Below, piece after piece: positions 57,001 to 63,050 of a DNA stretch of 64,000 bases; the first letter of the stretch is position 1, and each line of letters begins with the position of its first letter. The notes under the pieces were generated by a model, which made no database searches, was not told the DNA's origin, and worked only from the letters and a program-made list of their open reading frames with translations. The position numbers were made by a program, and so were the translations under genes. This stretch comes from Fragum whitleyi (taxonomy: Eukaryota; Mollusca; Bivalvia; Cardiida; Cardiidae): positions 20,423,459 through 20,487,458 of the forward strand of contig OX411543.1 of assembly GCA_948146395.1 (NCBI GenBank). The letters are read 5' to 3'.

Positions 57001-57116
57001 GCCAACTAAAATAGATTTCTTACCTCGACGCCGTTATACTGCAAGAAACATGGTAAATATTCCATCATGCCCAGTGCCTCCAACCATGTTTCCACAGCAA
57101 TGTGCCTGGTAGCCAT
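42514..57116 (-). CDS. BCAR3: BCAR3/NSP-family adaptor with N-terminal SAM domain (join of six exons)
   Basis: Minus-strand exons, 5' to 3', are 57116-57024 (coding part), 55040-54917, 52528-52474, 50382-48667, 47332-47164 and 43014-42514. All phases fit and give 885 codons from the Met at 57116 to TAA at 42516-42514. Residues about 7-70 form a SAM domain. Residues about 135-230 form an SH2 domain (WYHGSI, GDFLVRD with the phosphotyrosine-binding Arg near residue 158). A Ser/Pro-rich linker follows. From about residue 560 to the end there is the NSP-family CDC25-like domain that binds p130Cas/BCAR1 (SGLELITLPQG, FLWGFKGAGVNRTER). NSP proteins link receptor tyrosine kinases to Cas adaptors in adhesion and migration. 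Vertebrate BCAR3 (about 825 residues) lacks the SAM domain. An exon further upstream (right of 57147) is possible because the frame before the chosen ATG is open. Confidence 0.92.
43015..43246 (-). other. BCAR3 intron, unassigned part
   Basis: AT-rich; a TAAGATCAGACTGAACATA fragment near 43188 belongs to the GATCAGACTG hairpin family. Confidence 0.4.
43247..43528 (-). mobile_element. tRNA-derived SINE family S
   Basis: On the minus strand it begins GTCATAGCGCAGTTGGTAGC, has GGGTTCGATCCTCGACG, the body GAAATATACCATTGAGG, TGTCAGGTGCTCCAGCC, and ends in ATTGAATCAATCAATC-type tail. Confidence 0.85.
43612..44075 (+). mobile_element. Helentron-like family E, split by a P1 MITE
   Basis: TATGGCCCCACATAGAAATAG, GTTGCCCGTCTGTCTCTCTG and, after the MITE, CAAGATACAATTATCATAT, ACACCAAGGTCAAGGTTATAG match family E. 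Confidence 0.55.
43688..43933 (-). mobile_element. piggyBac-like MITE, family P1, clean copy
   Basis: It is bounded by TTAA at 43688 and 43930. The right end is TTCAACATGACAAGGGTTAA and the left end TTAACCCTTGTCATGCTGAA. It is inserted in the family E element. Confidence 0.85.
44076..44555 (-). other. BCAR3 intron, unassigned
   Basis: AT-rich; the approach to the 180-bp repeat. No clear 3' end of the repeat element was found here. Confidence 0.35.
44556..47082 (-). mobile_element. Helentron-like family G with 180-bp tandem core
   Basis: About 13 units of 180 bp repeat with almost fixed spacing (AAGGGGAGATAAATCATGAA then CCAGGGGGAGTTGAGACTTG at 45050, 45230, 45410, 45590, 45770, 45950, 46130, 46310, 46490). 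The right end, read on the minus strand, is CATTATACCCCCTGCAAAAC, then GTTTCGGGGGTATAATG (hairpin), followed by a (GTCT)n microsatellite, as in other families here. The minus-strand open frames of 66-103 codons are unit translations. The 3' end is uncertain. Confidence 0.8.
47164..47332 (-). CDS. BCAR3: BCAR3 exon: GEF-like domain, middle
   Basis: A 169-nt exon after TATTTCAG and before GTGAGG. It reads IYCVKAFIMVMILMCPKVMD, then RAAMLSQWIQVAMETKQSLG, then NLFGFENIMDGLMSEQ. This matches the DRAATLSKIIQVAVELKDS region of vertebrate BCAR3. The first base completes an Arg codon split with the previous exon; the end is phase 0. Confidence 0.92.
47440..48345. mobile_element. Inverted-repeat element family R
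   Basis: TTTATTAAACTAGTCATCTG at 47588 is mirrored by GATGACTCGTTTAATAAATT at 47648, around CAGATAAAAACTCAGCGCAG. The same sequence is found at 55380-56165. The part 48165-48345 repeats the far end of that copy in opposite orientation. Confidence 0.55.
48346..48666 (-). other. BCAR3 intron, unassigned
   Basis: AT-rich; it shares AAATAAATCCTCTGTCAAAA and ATTCATCAATG with 40210-40320, so it is probably another copy of an unnamed repeat. Confidence 0.4.
48667..50382 (-). CDS. BCAR3: BCAR3 large exon: SH2 domain, Pro/Ser linker, start of GEF-like domain
   Basis: A 1716-nt exon with acceptor TATTACAG and donor GTAAAT. It starts LSWSPPSLINSPDYQVVNIS, runs through the SH2 domain (KAWYHGSISRQHAERVI, GDFLVRD, FVLTCFWKGGPLHFVI), then the ISGAVITTPIARTMPL segment also seen in vertebrate BCAR3. 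The linker holds RSSPRSSPMSSP and GSPRGSPGGSPGS repeats, a PPPKPSRIP motif that could bind SH3 domains, and an acidic DDDDRDYSDYS patch with tyrosines. It ends SGLELITLPQG and LRQDILER, the start of the Cas-binding domain. The open frame can be called from a GTG at 50336, but splicing places that codon internally (about residue 107). Confidence 0.95.
50383..51134 (-). other. BCAR3 intron with (AT)n microsatellite
   Basis: 50991-51038 is an AT dinucleotide repeat with an ACATGT interruption. 50460-50660 has mirrored fragments (ACTAGTAACTAAATATTG area against TTTTTTCGTAAGAAG) that I cannot resolve. Confidence 0.5.
51135..52340 (-). mobile_element. Helentron-like family H, split by a family A element
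   Basis: The left end CAAGAGCACCGCCTACGGGT, then GCTCGGCTGTTGAG is the 3' hairpin with its inverted subterminal repeat. The right end AACAGCCGAGCTAAAAAGG is the 5' end. Between them lies the family A insertion at 51206-52138. Confidence 0.7.
51206..52138 (-). mobile_element. Helentron-like family A, complete, nested in family H
   Basis: The left end is CAAGAGGACCATGATGGTCC; the right end GCTAAGGTGAGCTAAAAA. Five core units of about 145 bp. The AGTC(A) sequence before it continues family H. Confidence 0.8.
52474..52528 (-). CDS. BCAR3: BCAR3 linker exon between SAM and SH2
   Basis: A 55-nt exon with acceptor TTTTGCAG and donor GTAAGTAAAT. Only the frame that fits both neighbours gives a continuous product, TRPTIQQPHLQRNNATAQ; one of the other two frames has a stop. 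No domain is visible. Confidence 0.82.
52529..53174 (-). other. BCAR3 intron, unassigned
   Basis: AT-rich, no supported feature. Confidence 0.4.
53175..53860. mobile_element. Possible pogo/Tigger-like element with nested SINE
   Basis: TAGTAAAACCTTGATAATGA at the left and TTACAGTTATTGAGGTTTGG, then CTGTAAA at the right look like inverted ends of the CAGT...AACCT type. The SINE fragment at 53333-53530 lies inside. The call is tentative. Confidence 0.35.
53333..53530 (-). mobile_element. SINE family S, head-truncated
   Basis: The minus strand has the body GGAATACCAGGATTGCAATG, and GCGATATGACTGAAAG, then CTGCGTAAACCCCATTCAAA as the tail. Confidence 0.6.
53929..54289 (+). mobile_element. Inverted-repeat MITE family M
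   Basis: The ends are GGTTGACACTAACTCC and CCCCTTAGTGTCGAACC. The interior has the GAAGAAATTGCTTG palindrome. It is highly similar to 29209-29596. Confidence 0.82.
54641..54868 (+). mobile_element. piggyBac-like MITE, family P2
   Basis: It starts TTAACCCTTTGCTGTTTAG and ends ACAGGAAAGGGTTAA. A central palindrome GAAGAAATTGCTTC ... AAGCAATTTCTTC is present. It ends about 50 bp from a BCAR3 exon. Confidence 0.75.
54917..55040 (-). CDS. BCAR3: BCAR3 second SAM exon
   Basis: After TTTTTTGCAG the exon reads DLLYLSEVQVRDLGLKNSAH, then RAKIVSSLRILRDKYERTRA, completing the SAM fold (the L-x-x-L-G-L/H-R-x-K-I pattern of helices 4 and 5). The donor is taken as GTAAAA at 54916. An alternative GTGGTA donor three bases upstream (exon end 54920) keeps the same phase and would drop one Gly. 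The acceptor lies 23 nt downstream of the 3' end of a Helentron-like element. Confidence 0.9.
55064..55352 (-). mobile_element. Helentron-like family F, complete, next to BCAR3 acceptor
   Basis: On the minus strand it starts TTTTTATGCCCCCTGTATCG, has a (GTCC/GTCT)n microsatellite, an inverted GGGGACA near the 3' end and the hairpin TTTGTGTTTCACAAA then CACATCTTG at 55064. The SAM exon acceptor follows after 23 nt. Confidence 0.7.
55380..56165. mobile_element. Inverted-repeat element family R, interrupted by a MITE
   Basis: TTTATTAAACTCGTCATCTAC ends at 55706 and its mirror GATGACTCTTTTAATAAATT lies at 56112. It matches 47440-47700, which lacks the inserted MITE. Confidence 0.6.
55707..56061. 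mobile_element. hAT-like MITE with 6-bp direct repeat
   Basis: The ends CAGGGCTCGTGTTTG and, mirrored, AGCACGAGCCCTG are inverted. ATCTAC flanks both sides (55701-55706, 56062-56067), and the paralogous element R at 47600 shows the empty site. A worn relative is at 63625-63945. The CAGGG ends suggest hAT, though hAT duplications are usually 8 bp. Confidence 0.72.
56347..56395. repeat. Perfect palindrome, 21-bp arms
   Basis: Positions 56347-56367 and 56375-56395 are exact reverse complements around a 7-nt loop; the stem includes CCTCATAACTACAGCT. Confidence 0.93.
56512..56604 (-). CDS. SAM exon copy I of tandem array
   Basis: An intact copy with ATG and donor, nearest to the second SAM exon. 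It encodes Gly4 and Ser25. A sixth, decayed unit lies beyond it: the ATGGCTACC motif recurs at 56476 but the following sequence diverges. Confidence 0.5.
56640..56732 (-). CDS. SAM exon copy II of tandem array
   Basis: An intact copy with ATG and donor. Relative to copy V it encodes Trp4, Met6 and Ser25. Usage is unknown. Confidence 0.5.
56768..56860 (-). CDS. SAM exon copy III of tandem array
   Basis: An intact copy with ATG and donor, 128 bp from its neighbours. Relative to copy V it encodes Gly4, Ser22 and Ser25. Usage is unknown. Confidence 0.5.
56896..56988 (-). CDS. SAM exon copy IV of tandem array
   Basis: This is an intact 31-codon copy with ATG and a GTAAGAAAT donor, exactly 128 bp from copy V. 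It differs from copy V in the encoded protein only by Ser for Leu at residue 25. It has no stop or frameshift. Whether it is ever used is unknown. Confidence 0.55.
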
Positions 57117-57147
57117 GTTGGTTTGGTGATGCTTCTCAAGAACCAGT
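57024..57147 (-). CDS. BCAR3: BCAR3 first SAM exon, copy V (most 5', with upstream acceptor)
   Basis: This exon has a good acceptor (CTCTTTTCAG, exon starts at 57147) and ends GTCGAG before GTAAGAAAT. The ATG at 57116-57114 sits in a strong context (AACATGG) and begins MATRHIAVETWLEALGMMEY, the first helices of a SAM domain. It is the only one of five copies with the unique 5' extension (LVLEKHHQTN in frame before the Met), so it is the likeliest copy in the main transcript. It may be a first coding exon or continue an upstream exon. Confidence 0.8.
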
Positions 57148-57170
57148 CTGAAAAGAGATATTGTAACAAA

Positions 57171-57417
57171 CTATTTATTGTCATGCTGAATAAATTTTGG
57201 CTAAAATTTTTCATCAAAATCAAAGGTCAAAAAGCACTGAAAGTACCAACTGCAGGCCAATTCTTATTTGAAAAACTAAATCTATTGACAATTCTGGTTT
57301 GAAATTGAGAAACAGGTGGTGTAGACTAACATCAGACTGCACATATGTGCAGGCTGATGTTTGTCTATAGCTCCTGCCAAGGCAGGAATATTCCGGGTTC
57401 AGCATGACAAGGGTTAA
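57171..57417 (-). mobile_element. piggyBac-like MITE, family P1
   Basis: The right end TTCAGCATGACAAGGGTTAA is clean; the left end TTATTGTCATGCTGAATAA is worn. It ends about 24 bp upstream of the BCAR3 SAM exon V acceptor. Confidence 0.72.
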
Positions 57418-57419
57418 CA

Positions 57420-57655
57420 TCAAGTAACTCATATCCATGTTGTTAGACTGGCCTCAGTTCTTTTTGTTTGCATTTTCAGAAAACATTTTTGTTATAGTTC
57501 CATTATAAGCCTCTTAGATCTAAGTTCATAGTAACAAGTACACAATCATGTACTTGACAAAAACAGAGACAGAGGACTTAATTAACTTGTTTGTAATGAT
57601 TGTCACATCTAATTCCCTTTGAAAAAATTACTGTAAAGAAGAGTCTGGTAGCCAG
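57420..57655. repeat. Dispersed repeat, paired with 61240-61425
   Basis: GCATTTTCAGAAAACATTTT and AATTCCCTTTGAAAAAATTAC recur in the same order at 61270-61400. The class is unknown. Confidence 0.5.
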
Positions 57656-57668
57656 ACTACCTTGATGT

Positions 57669-57974
57669 GTGTGTATATTTCCATTTATTGTAGTCGCTAC
57701 TGTAGCACATGCCCATATGAGCGACACCCCCAGAAGTTGGTTAGTTGTTACGGGGTATAGTGCAAGGATACATGACGAAACTACTGCTGAGATTTGCCAA
57801 GGTTCTTTAATGTGCTCGGTGTAAAGCACCATCTCACGGGGCCTCGGTTTAACGTCTCATCCGAAAGACAATTAGTTTTTTGAGTGTACCAGCCTGGAAT
57901 TCAAAACCCACGCGGTCGAACTTCAATGGTTTTGAAGTCTGGTGCTCTACCAACTGAGCTAATCGGGCTGGTAA
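57669..57974 (-). mobile_element. tRNA-derived SINE with 13-bp target duplication
   Basis: ACTACCTTGATGT lies at 57656-57668 and 57975-57987. The minus-strand head is GCCCGATTAGCTCAGTTGGT, then AGAGCACCAGACT, close to a true tRNA A arm, with GAAGTTCGACCGCGTGG as a B box. Confidence 0.85.
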
Positions 57975-57987
57975 ACTACCTTGATGT

Positions 57988-58604
57988 CTAAATGAGCAAA
58001 GTGTCAAGCATCAACAAAATGGTATCCTAAGACTTAACATCATAATAGCATGGATTAGTGAAGGGCAGGTTAATCGACTATAATCTATAATCAGTTGGTT
58101 TGGGCTTCCAACTGTGATAATCAACTAAGAAATTGCATGATTGATTAATCAGTTCTTTACAAAAATGAAAGCCATTGTAAATTGCTTTGGCATCTGACGT
58201 CAGTTTGATGGCTCGGTATGAAACCGTTGTAACTGCCTATAAACATATAGGCAGTTACAACTGTTTCAAGCCGAGTCATGGAGTTGGTAGAAAAATCTGC
58301 AGTACCAGTCTTTAGGTCATGAGTTTAAACTTGAATTTCAAATTCATTTCTTCACATGTTGGATGATACTGGGAGTGTTGTATTAATTTCTAAAAAAAAT
58401 GATTATACAATTGTTCATTAGTTGATTTTCTCTCCAACTAAAAACCAATTATCGATTGTGACCTGAAACTGATTGCCCAAACACTAGCATGGATATTTGT
58501 TGTCCTTGCTTATACATAAGCTTTATGGATCAATTGCAAGAATGACAATAGAGCAAATGCAGACTATCCTTCTTTGATTAATTTTAAGGGAATTTATCAA
58601 CAAA
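57988..58604. repeat. Spacer with foldback FB hairpin at 58205-58275
   Basis: GTTGTAACTGCCTATA and TATAGGCAGTTACAAC face each other around AACA, within GAAACC/GTTTC arms. The remaining sequence is unassigned. Confidence 0.7.
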
Positions 58605-59465
58605 CTAGAAAGCCATGAATGGCTTGTCTCGCTCCACAGGCTTGAATTTCTTGTAATAGCAAATCTAAGTTTCGACTAGGTTTTCAGATATTTTTGATTC
58701 TACTGACGTTGAAATGATTTTCAAAGTTTCCACTATTATAACATAAAGAGAAATGACCCCCGTCCATAAGAGACATATTTTTCATCTAATGACAATAATT
58801 TTCGGCTGCATGATAATGGATCACCCAAGAATCATTCCGATGAAATTTGGTTGATATCCATCACTAACATTCTGACAAAATGATTTTCAAAGTTTCCACT
58901 ATATAACATATAGAGAAATGACCTCCGCCCATAAAATACATAATTTTCAGTTGATCACAATAATTTTTTGTAGACTGATAAAGGGGCACCCAAGGATCCT
59001 TCATGTAAAATTTGGTTGATATCTATCACTTATATTCTGAGAAAATAATTTTCAAAGTTTCCACTATATAACATATAAAGAAATGACCTCTGCCCATAAA
59101 AAACGTATTTTCGTTCCAATCACAATAATTTTTGGTAGACTGATAAAGGGTCACCAAAGGATCATTCATGTAAAATTTGGTTAATATCCATCCATAAGAA
59201 CCTGAGAAAAGTCACTTTTTTCCATATTTGGAAATTAGCCACGCCCATTAAATCCATGTTTTTCATTTGATCAAAATTTCTTGAACAACTTTGAAAGAGG
59301 GTCACCTAAGGATCATTCCTGTGAGATTTGGTTGAAATCCATCCAGCAGTTTCTGAGGAGAAGATTTTTAAAGAAAAAGTTTACGACTGGACGCACGGAC
59401 GGACACACGATGGACACAACGCCATGACAATAGCCCCAGTGGCTTTCAGCCAGTGGAGCTAAAAA
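58605..59465 (-). mobile_element. Helentron-like family B', complete
   Basis: The left end CTAGAAAGCCATGAATGGCT, then CTCCACAGGCTTG; the right end TCAGCCAGTGGAGCTAAAAA after a GTCC microsatellite. Four core units. Confidence 0.8.
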
Positions 59466-60070
59466 GTGAACAAAATATTGAAAATATGTGAACCAAAAAG
59501 AATTTATATTTTCTTCTGGGCCCAAGTTTATAAAACTTTTCTCATTCTCAATTCAAAATTTTCCAAAATTTAAATTTGAAATTACACCGTAATTCCGTTT
59601 TGATACTCATTTTAGTGTATTAACATAAAAGATAATATTGATAAGTTGTTATAAATAACAACTGATTTATATTTTCTTTTATTTTCATACATTTATCTAA
59701 ATTTGAAATTTGAGAAAATTCTCAGTTGAATCTGAGAAAAGTTTTATAACCTCGGATCCTGATGTTGAGCCTAACAAGGCCTAGCTGGACTGGACTGAAA
59801 TCAAATAATTTTGAGAGTCTTCTTATTTTTGAGTCTAAGAAAACCAGTTGGTCCATTAAAACCCAAAGCAAATGAAATAACACTTTGATATACAGAAAAC
59901 TAAATGCAAGTAGAGTAGAAGGCTTACTTTTTCTGATAAAAATTATATACAGAGAGAGAGAGCCATTCACACATCTTTTATTTTTTCAGGTAATATACCG
60001 ACATTATTTCAACTTTCGAGAATGTTAAAGTCATACAATGCATGTGCTAATCCAGGATTGGGGCCAGGGA
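59466..60070. other. Unassigned stretch
   Basis: An inverted pair TTTATAAAACTTTTCTCA (59529) and TGAGAAAAGTTTTATAA (59735) suggests a MITE of about 225 bp with the arms extending into ATTCTCAATTCAAA / TTCTCAGTTGAAT. No ORF is recognised. Confidence 0.45.
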
Positions 60071-60093
60071 GGGGGGGGGGGGGGGGGGGGGGG
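60071..60093. repeat. Poly-G run of 23
   Basis: An uninterrupted G homopolymer flanked by further G-rich sequence. Confidence 0.9.
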
Positions 60094-60132
60094 AGGGGTG
60101 CAGGACACCCATCATCCCTGGGAAATTCAGTA

Positions 60133-60479
60133 CAGTAAAACTTGCGTTAAGCGACCACTGAGGGGACCATTCAAAAGCGGTCGCTTATGGAAATAGTCGC
60201 TTAATACAATAATTAATGATAAAAAGACGTGTTTTTTGATAGAATATAAAGATTTTAATATAATTCTGACTGAATCTTTGGATGTTTGAACCAGTAAGAA
60301 TCGTCTCAATGAGACGATTCTAATGAGTTCTAACGTCATAAGATAAAACGAAAAATATTTTTCCGTTTAAGAATGTCCACTTTTTCGGAAATTTCACTTA
60401 CAGCAAAGGGGCTTTTTATGATGGTCGCTTAATAAAAGTGGTCGTTTAATAGATGTGGTCGCTCGAGCAAGATTGACTG
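60133..60479. mobile_element. pogo/Tigger-like MITE with TA duplication
   Basis: The ends CAGTAAAACTTGCGTTAAGC and, mirrored, CAGTCAATCTTGCTCGAGC continue into GACCAC on both sides. TA flanks each end (60131-60132, 60480-60481). The interior has AATCGTCTCAATGAGACGATT. It is related to the sequence around 31050-31560. Confidence 0.78.
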
Positions 60480-60481
60480 TA

Positions 60482-61973
60482 ATTACTTTGTCAGAAAATC
60501 TAGCAAGCAAAGTAACATTTAGTCTGTGGTCGAGAAAAAGTCATAGCTACAGCTTTGTTTAATCATTATCCTATTGTAGAGAGTGGAAAGCAGGCAAAGA
60601 TTAGACCGTACCTCTCTTTGAACAGTCAAAAATAGCACTGCATTTGGTCGACAGAAATCTGTACTACCATAGCCAAATTATACAGTAGAGCTCTAAAAAT
60701 GCAACCACTGCTATCCAACCATTAGACTATCATAAACAAAATAATTCCACCTAACACATGAAAATAAATTCATGTTTTATCTGATAAATAGTGCCAAAAT
60801 CAAAGGTATAAAGCTGTTTTATTTCTATATAGACTACCTAGATGTCAGATTTTACTGATAAGCCAATTTTCAACCAATGATCTTTATAGATACATTGCTG
60901 CCAATATGAATAAACAACATTTTTTTTCTTTTCTTCAATCTATGGGTCTTAAAAATTTGATTTAAAATAATAATTTTATGACCATTGAATAAGGTCTATT
61001 GATACAATTTCAGAGGTACAGATAAGAGGGGGTAAAGTTTGTCTTAATCTTTAATTCTCATTTAAACCCTATGTTGTGGGATCTCATTTAAATTGTCTAA
61101 TTCTAATGAGTACCAACTCAAAGGATTTGTGCTATAAGTTTTTAAAAATACCTTGATCTAAAATCCAAAACACTATTCTGCGAAGCCCTATCTTTAGCTC
61201 CGAGTTTGCTTAGATATTTAAACGTTGAAAAGTAATGCCCAACAGTTCAAAAATCGGTTGTTCTTGCTAGCATTTTCAGAAAATATTTTTGTTGTAGTTC
61301 TATTACATGCCTCTTTAATCCAAATTTGTATTAACAAGTGCTGAACTTTTTAGAGACAGTGTACTTAAGATTTGTTATGATTTAATTCCCTTTGAAAAAA
61401 TGCTGTAAATAAAAGTTGGGTGGCAAGACTATCTCTGCGCATGCACATTGTAGATTATGACGTCGTGTTTGGCATTCCTCAGGTCGGTCATGTGAACTTC
61501 CCCCATTAGAAACTGTTGTGGCCCCGAAGTGTCGTTGTGGAGACTTAACTCTTATCCAGCTGAATCTAGAATTTTGTTTCAAACAGATTACAAATTACTG
61601 AATTTGGTGACATTTCAACTAATTTCACTCAATTTTTTCCAACAATTAGTAAGTAGAATGCAGGCAATGTAGGCTAAGATCAGACTGCATGTCTGTACAT
61701 GCTTATCTTAATCTATACTGTCAATCGAATTCCTGTCAACAGCTGGAAAAAGATACAAACAGCAGGAGAAGGGTTAATATCCATAAAAATATCTTCTTTT
61801 TGCTTAAAGCTGCTCTTTTACAGATTGGAAAAAATGCGATTTTTGCAAGATTAATCGGAAATTATGACTTCATCATGTAGAAAACTCTACAATACAAGGT
61901 AATAAGATTCAATCCCGTAAGACAAGGAAAAAAAGACAGATATTTTTCAATTTAGCGGAATTTCATTCTGAAA
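60482..61973. other. Mostly unassigned, with repeat fragments
   Basis: 61240-61425 pairs with 57420-57655. 61660-61770 has the GATCAGACTGCATG hairpin-family fragment. No gene is supported. Confidence 0.4.
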
Positions 61974-62149
61974 CAAGAGCTGTCACTGTAAGATGACAAT
62001 GCCCCCGACACCGCTTTGATTTAGAAGTTATGGCCAATGTTAAAGTTTTTGGACGGAATGACGGACGGACGGACAGACGGACAGACGGACAGACGGACGG
62101 ACGGACGGACAAGTCAAATTTATGATGCCTCCCTATCGGGGGCATAAAA
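61974..62149 (-). mobile_element. Helentron-like family F, minimal copy without core repeats
   Basis: On the minus strand: TTATGCCCCCGATAGGGAGG, a (GTCC)n microsatellite, inverted TCGGGGGCATTG, then the hairpin TGTCATCTTACAGTGACA and CTCTTG. At about 176 bp it shows that the tandem core is dispensable. Confidence 0.78.
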
Positions 62150-62573
62150 AATAAAGCAACTACTAACACCTAAATGATTATTCTTAAAATTTGAGCCAAC
62201 TATTTATGCCTGCAGTTCCGCATTTTTGTCCAATTTTATCAAAGGTCAAATGAGTTGTTGTTAGTGCCATACCCATGTGCCATTCTTAAACATCGGTAAC
62301 TGCATAAATTACGAATATAAGAACCAGTTTTGTATTTTTTCTATGAAGAACTGTGAAAGAGCAGCTTTAAATATGAATTTGAGGTGTGAATATTTTATCT
62401 ATATATATCATATATATCATATCAGGAATCTATCTTTATTCACAGACAGAAAACTGTTTTATTTCAGTATAAATTGTATCCCATGTCAGATGGAACTGAT
62501 AAGCCATATATTTCAAACATCTAGCTTCCTAATCCTTGTCATTTTTAACAGGTATCTGAAATGGTAAAGTAAC
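62150..62573. other. Unassigned stretch
   Basis: AT-rich, with a TATATATCATATATATCAT microsatellite near 62400. No gene is supported. Confidence 0.4.
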
Positions 62574-63050
62574 TTAACCGTTTTCTTGCTGAATCCGAAA
62601 TATTTCTGCTTTGGTAGGAGCTAAAGACAAAATATCAGCCTGCACATATGTGCAGACTAATCTTTGTCTATACTACCCATTTTTCCTTTCTTGAAACCAG
62701 AAAAGCTTAAAAATTATTTTAACACTTTCCTGTTTTACAAAATTTTGGCCCTGTCCAAATTCAAAGGTTTTGCAGATAAAAATTTAAAGTGGATTTGATT
62801 TGAAAAATACATGTATCCATTCAGTATGGTAGAAAATAGTGTGGAAAAAGAAGAAATTGCTTGTCAGAAGCAATTTCTTCTTTTTTCACAATGTTTTCTA
62901 AATCATATAATCACAGGCACACAAAAGCAGAGATTAAACAGCAAAGGGTTAAAAAGAATAATGACTCTCATTTAGTGCATCCAGAGATCTGAGCACTTTG
63001 TCCTTGTTGCAATTTTACCAAGACTCTTTATTCAGAATGAAAAGGGTTAA
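62574..63050 (+). mobile_element. piggyBac-like MITE family P1, interrupted by P2
   Basis: It starts TTAACCGTTTTCTTGCTGAA and ends TTCAGAATGAAAAGGGTTAA. The left half carries GCACATATGTGCAGACTAAT. The insertion at 62719-62952 splits it. Confidence 0.75.
62719..62952 (-). mobile_element. piggyBac-like MITE family P2, nested in P1
   Basis: It is bounded by TTAA on both sides (62719-62722, 62949-62952). The left end TTAACACTTTCCTGTTTTAC and the right end AACAGCAAAGGGTTAA match the copy at 54641-54868 reversed. Confidence 0.82.

Larger units (their letters stand above)
56440..57125 (-). repeat. 128-bp tandem array carrying SAM exon copies
   Basis: The donor motif recurs at 56511, 56639, 56767, 56895 and 57023, exactly 128 bp apart. 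Each unit has the 31-codon SAM segment, its donor, and an 18-nt spacer ending TTTTAG before the next unit. That spacer is too short to be spliced as an intron, and 128 is not a multiple of three, so the units cannot be chained into one reading frame. They can serve only as alternatives or be skipped. Confidence 0.93.
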
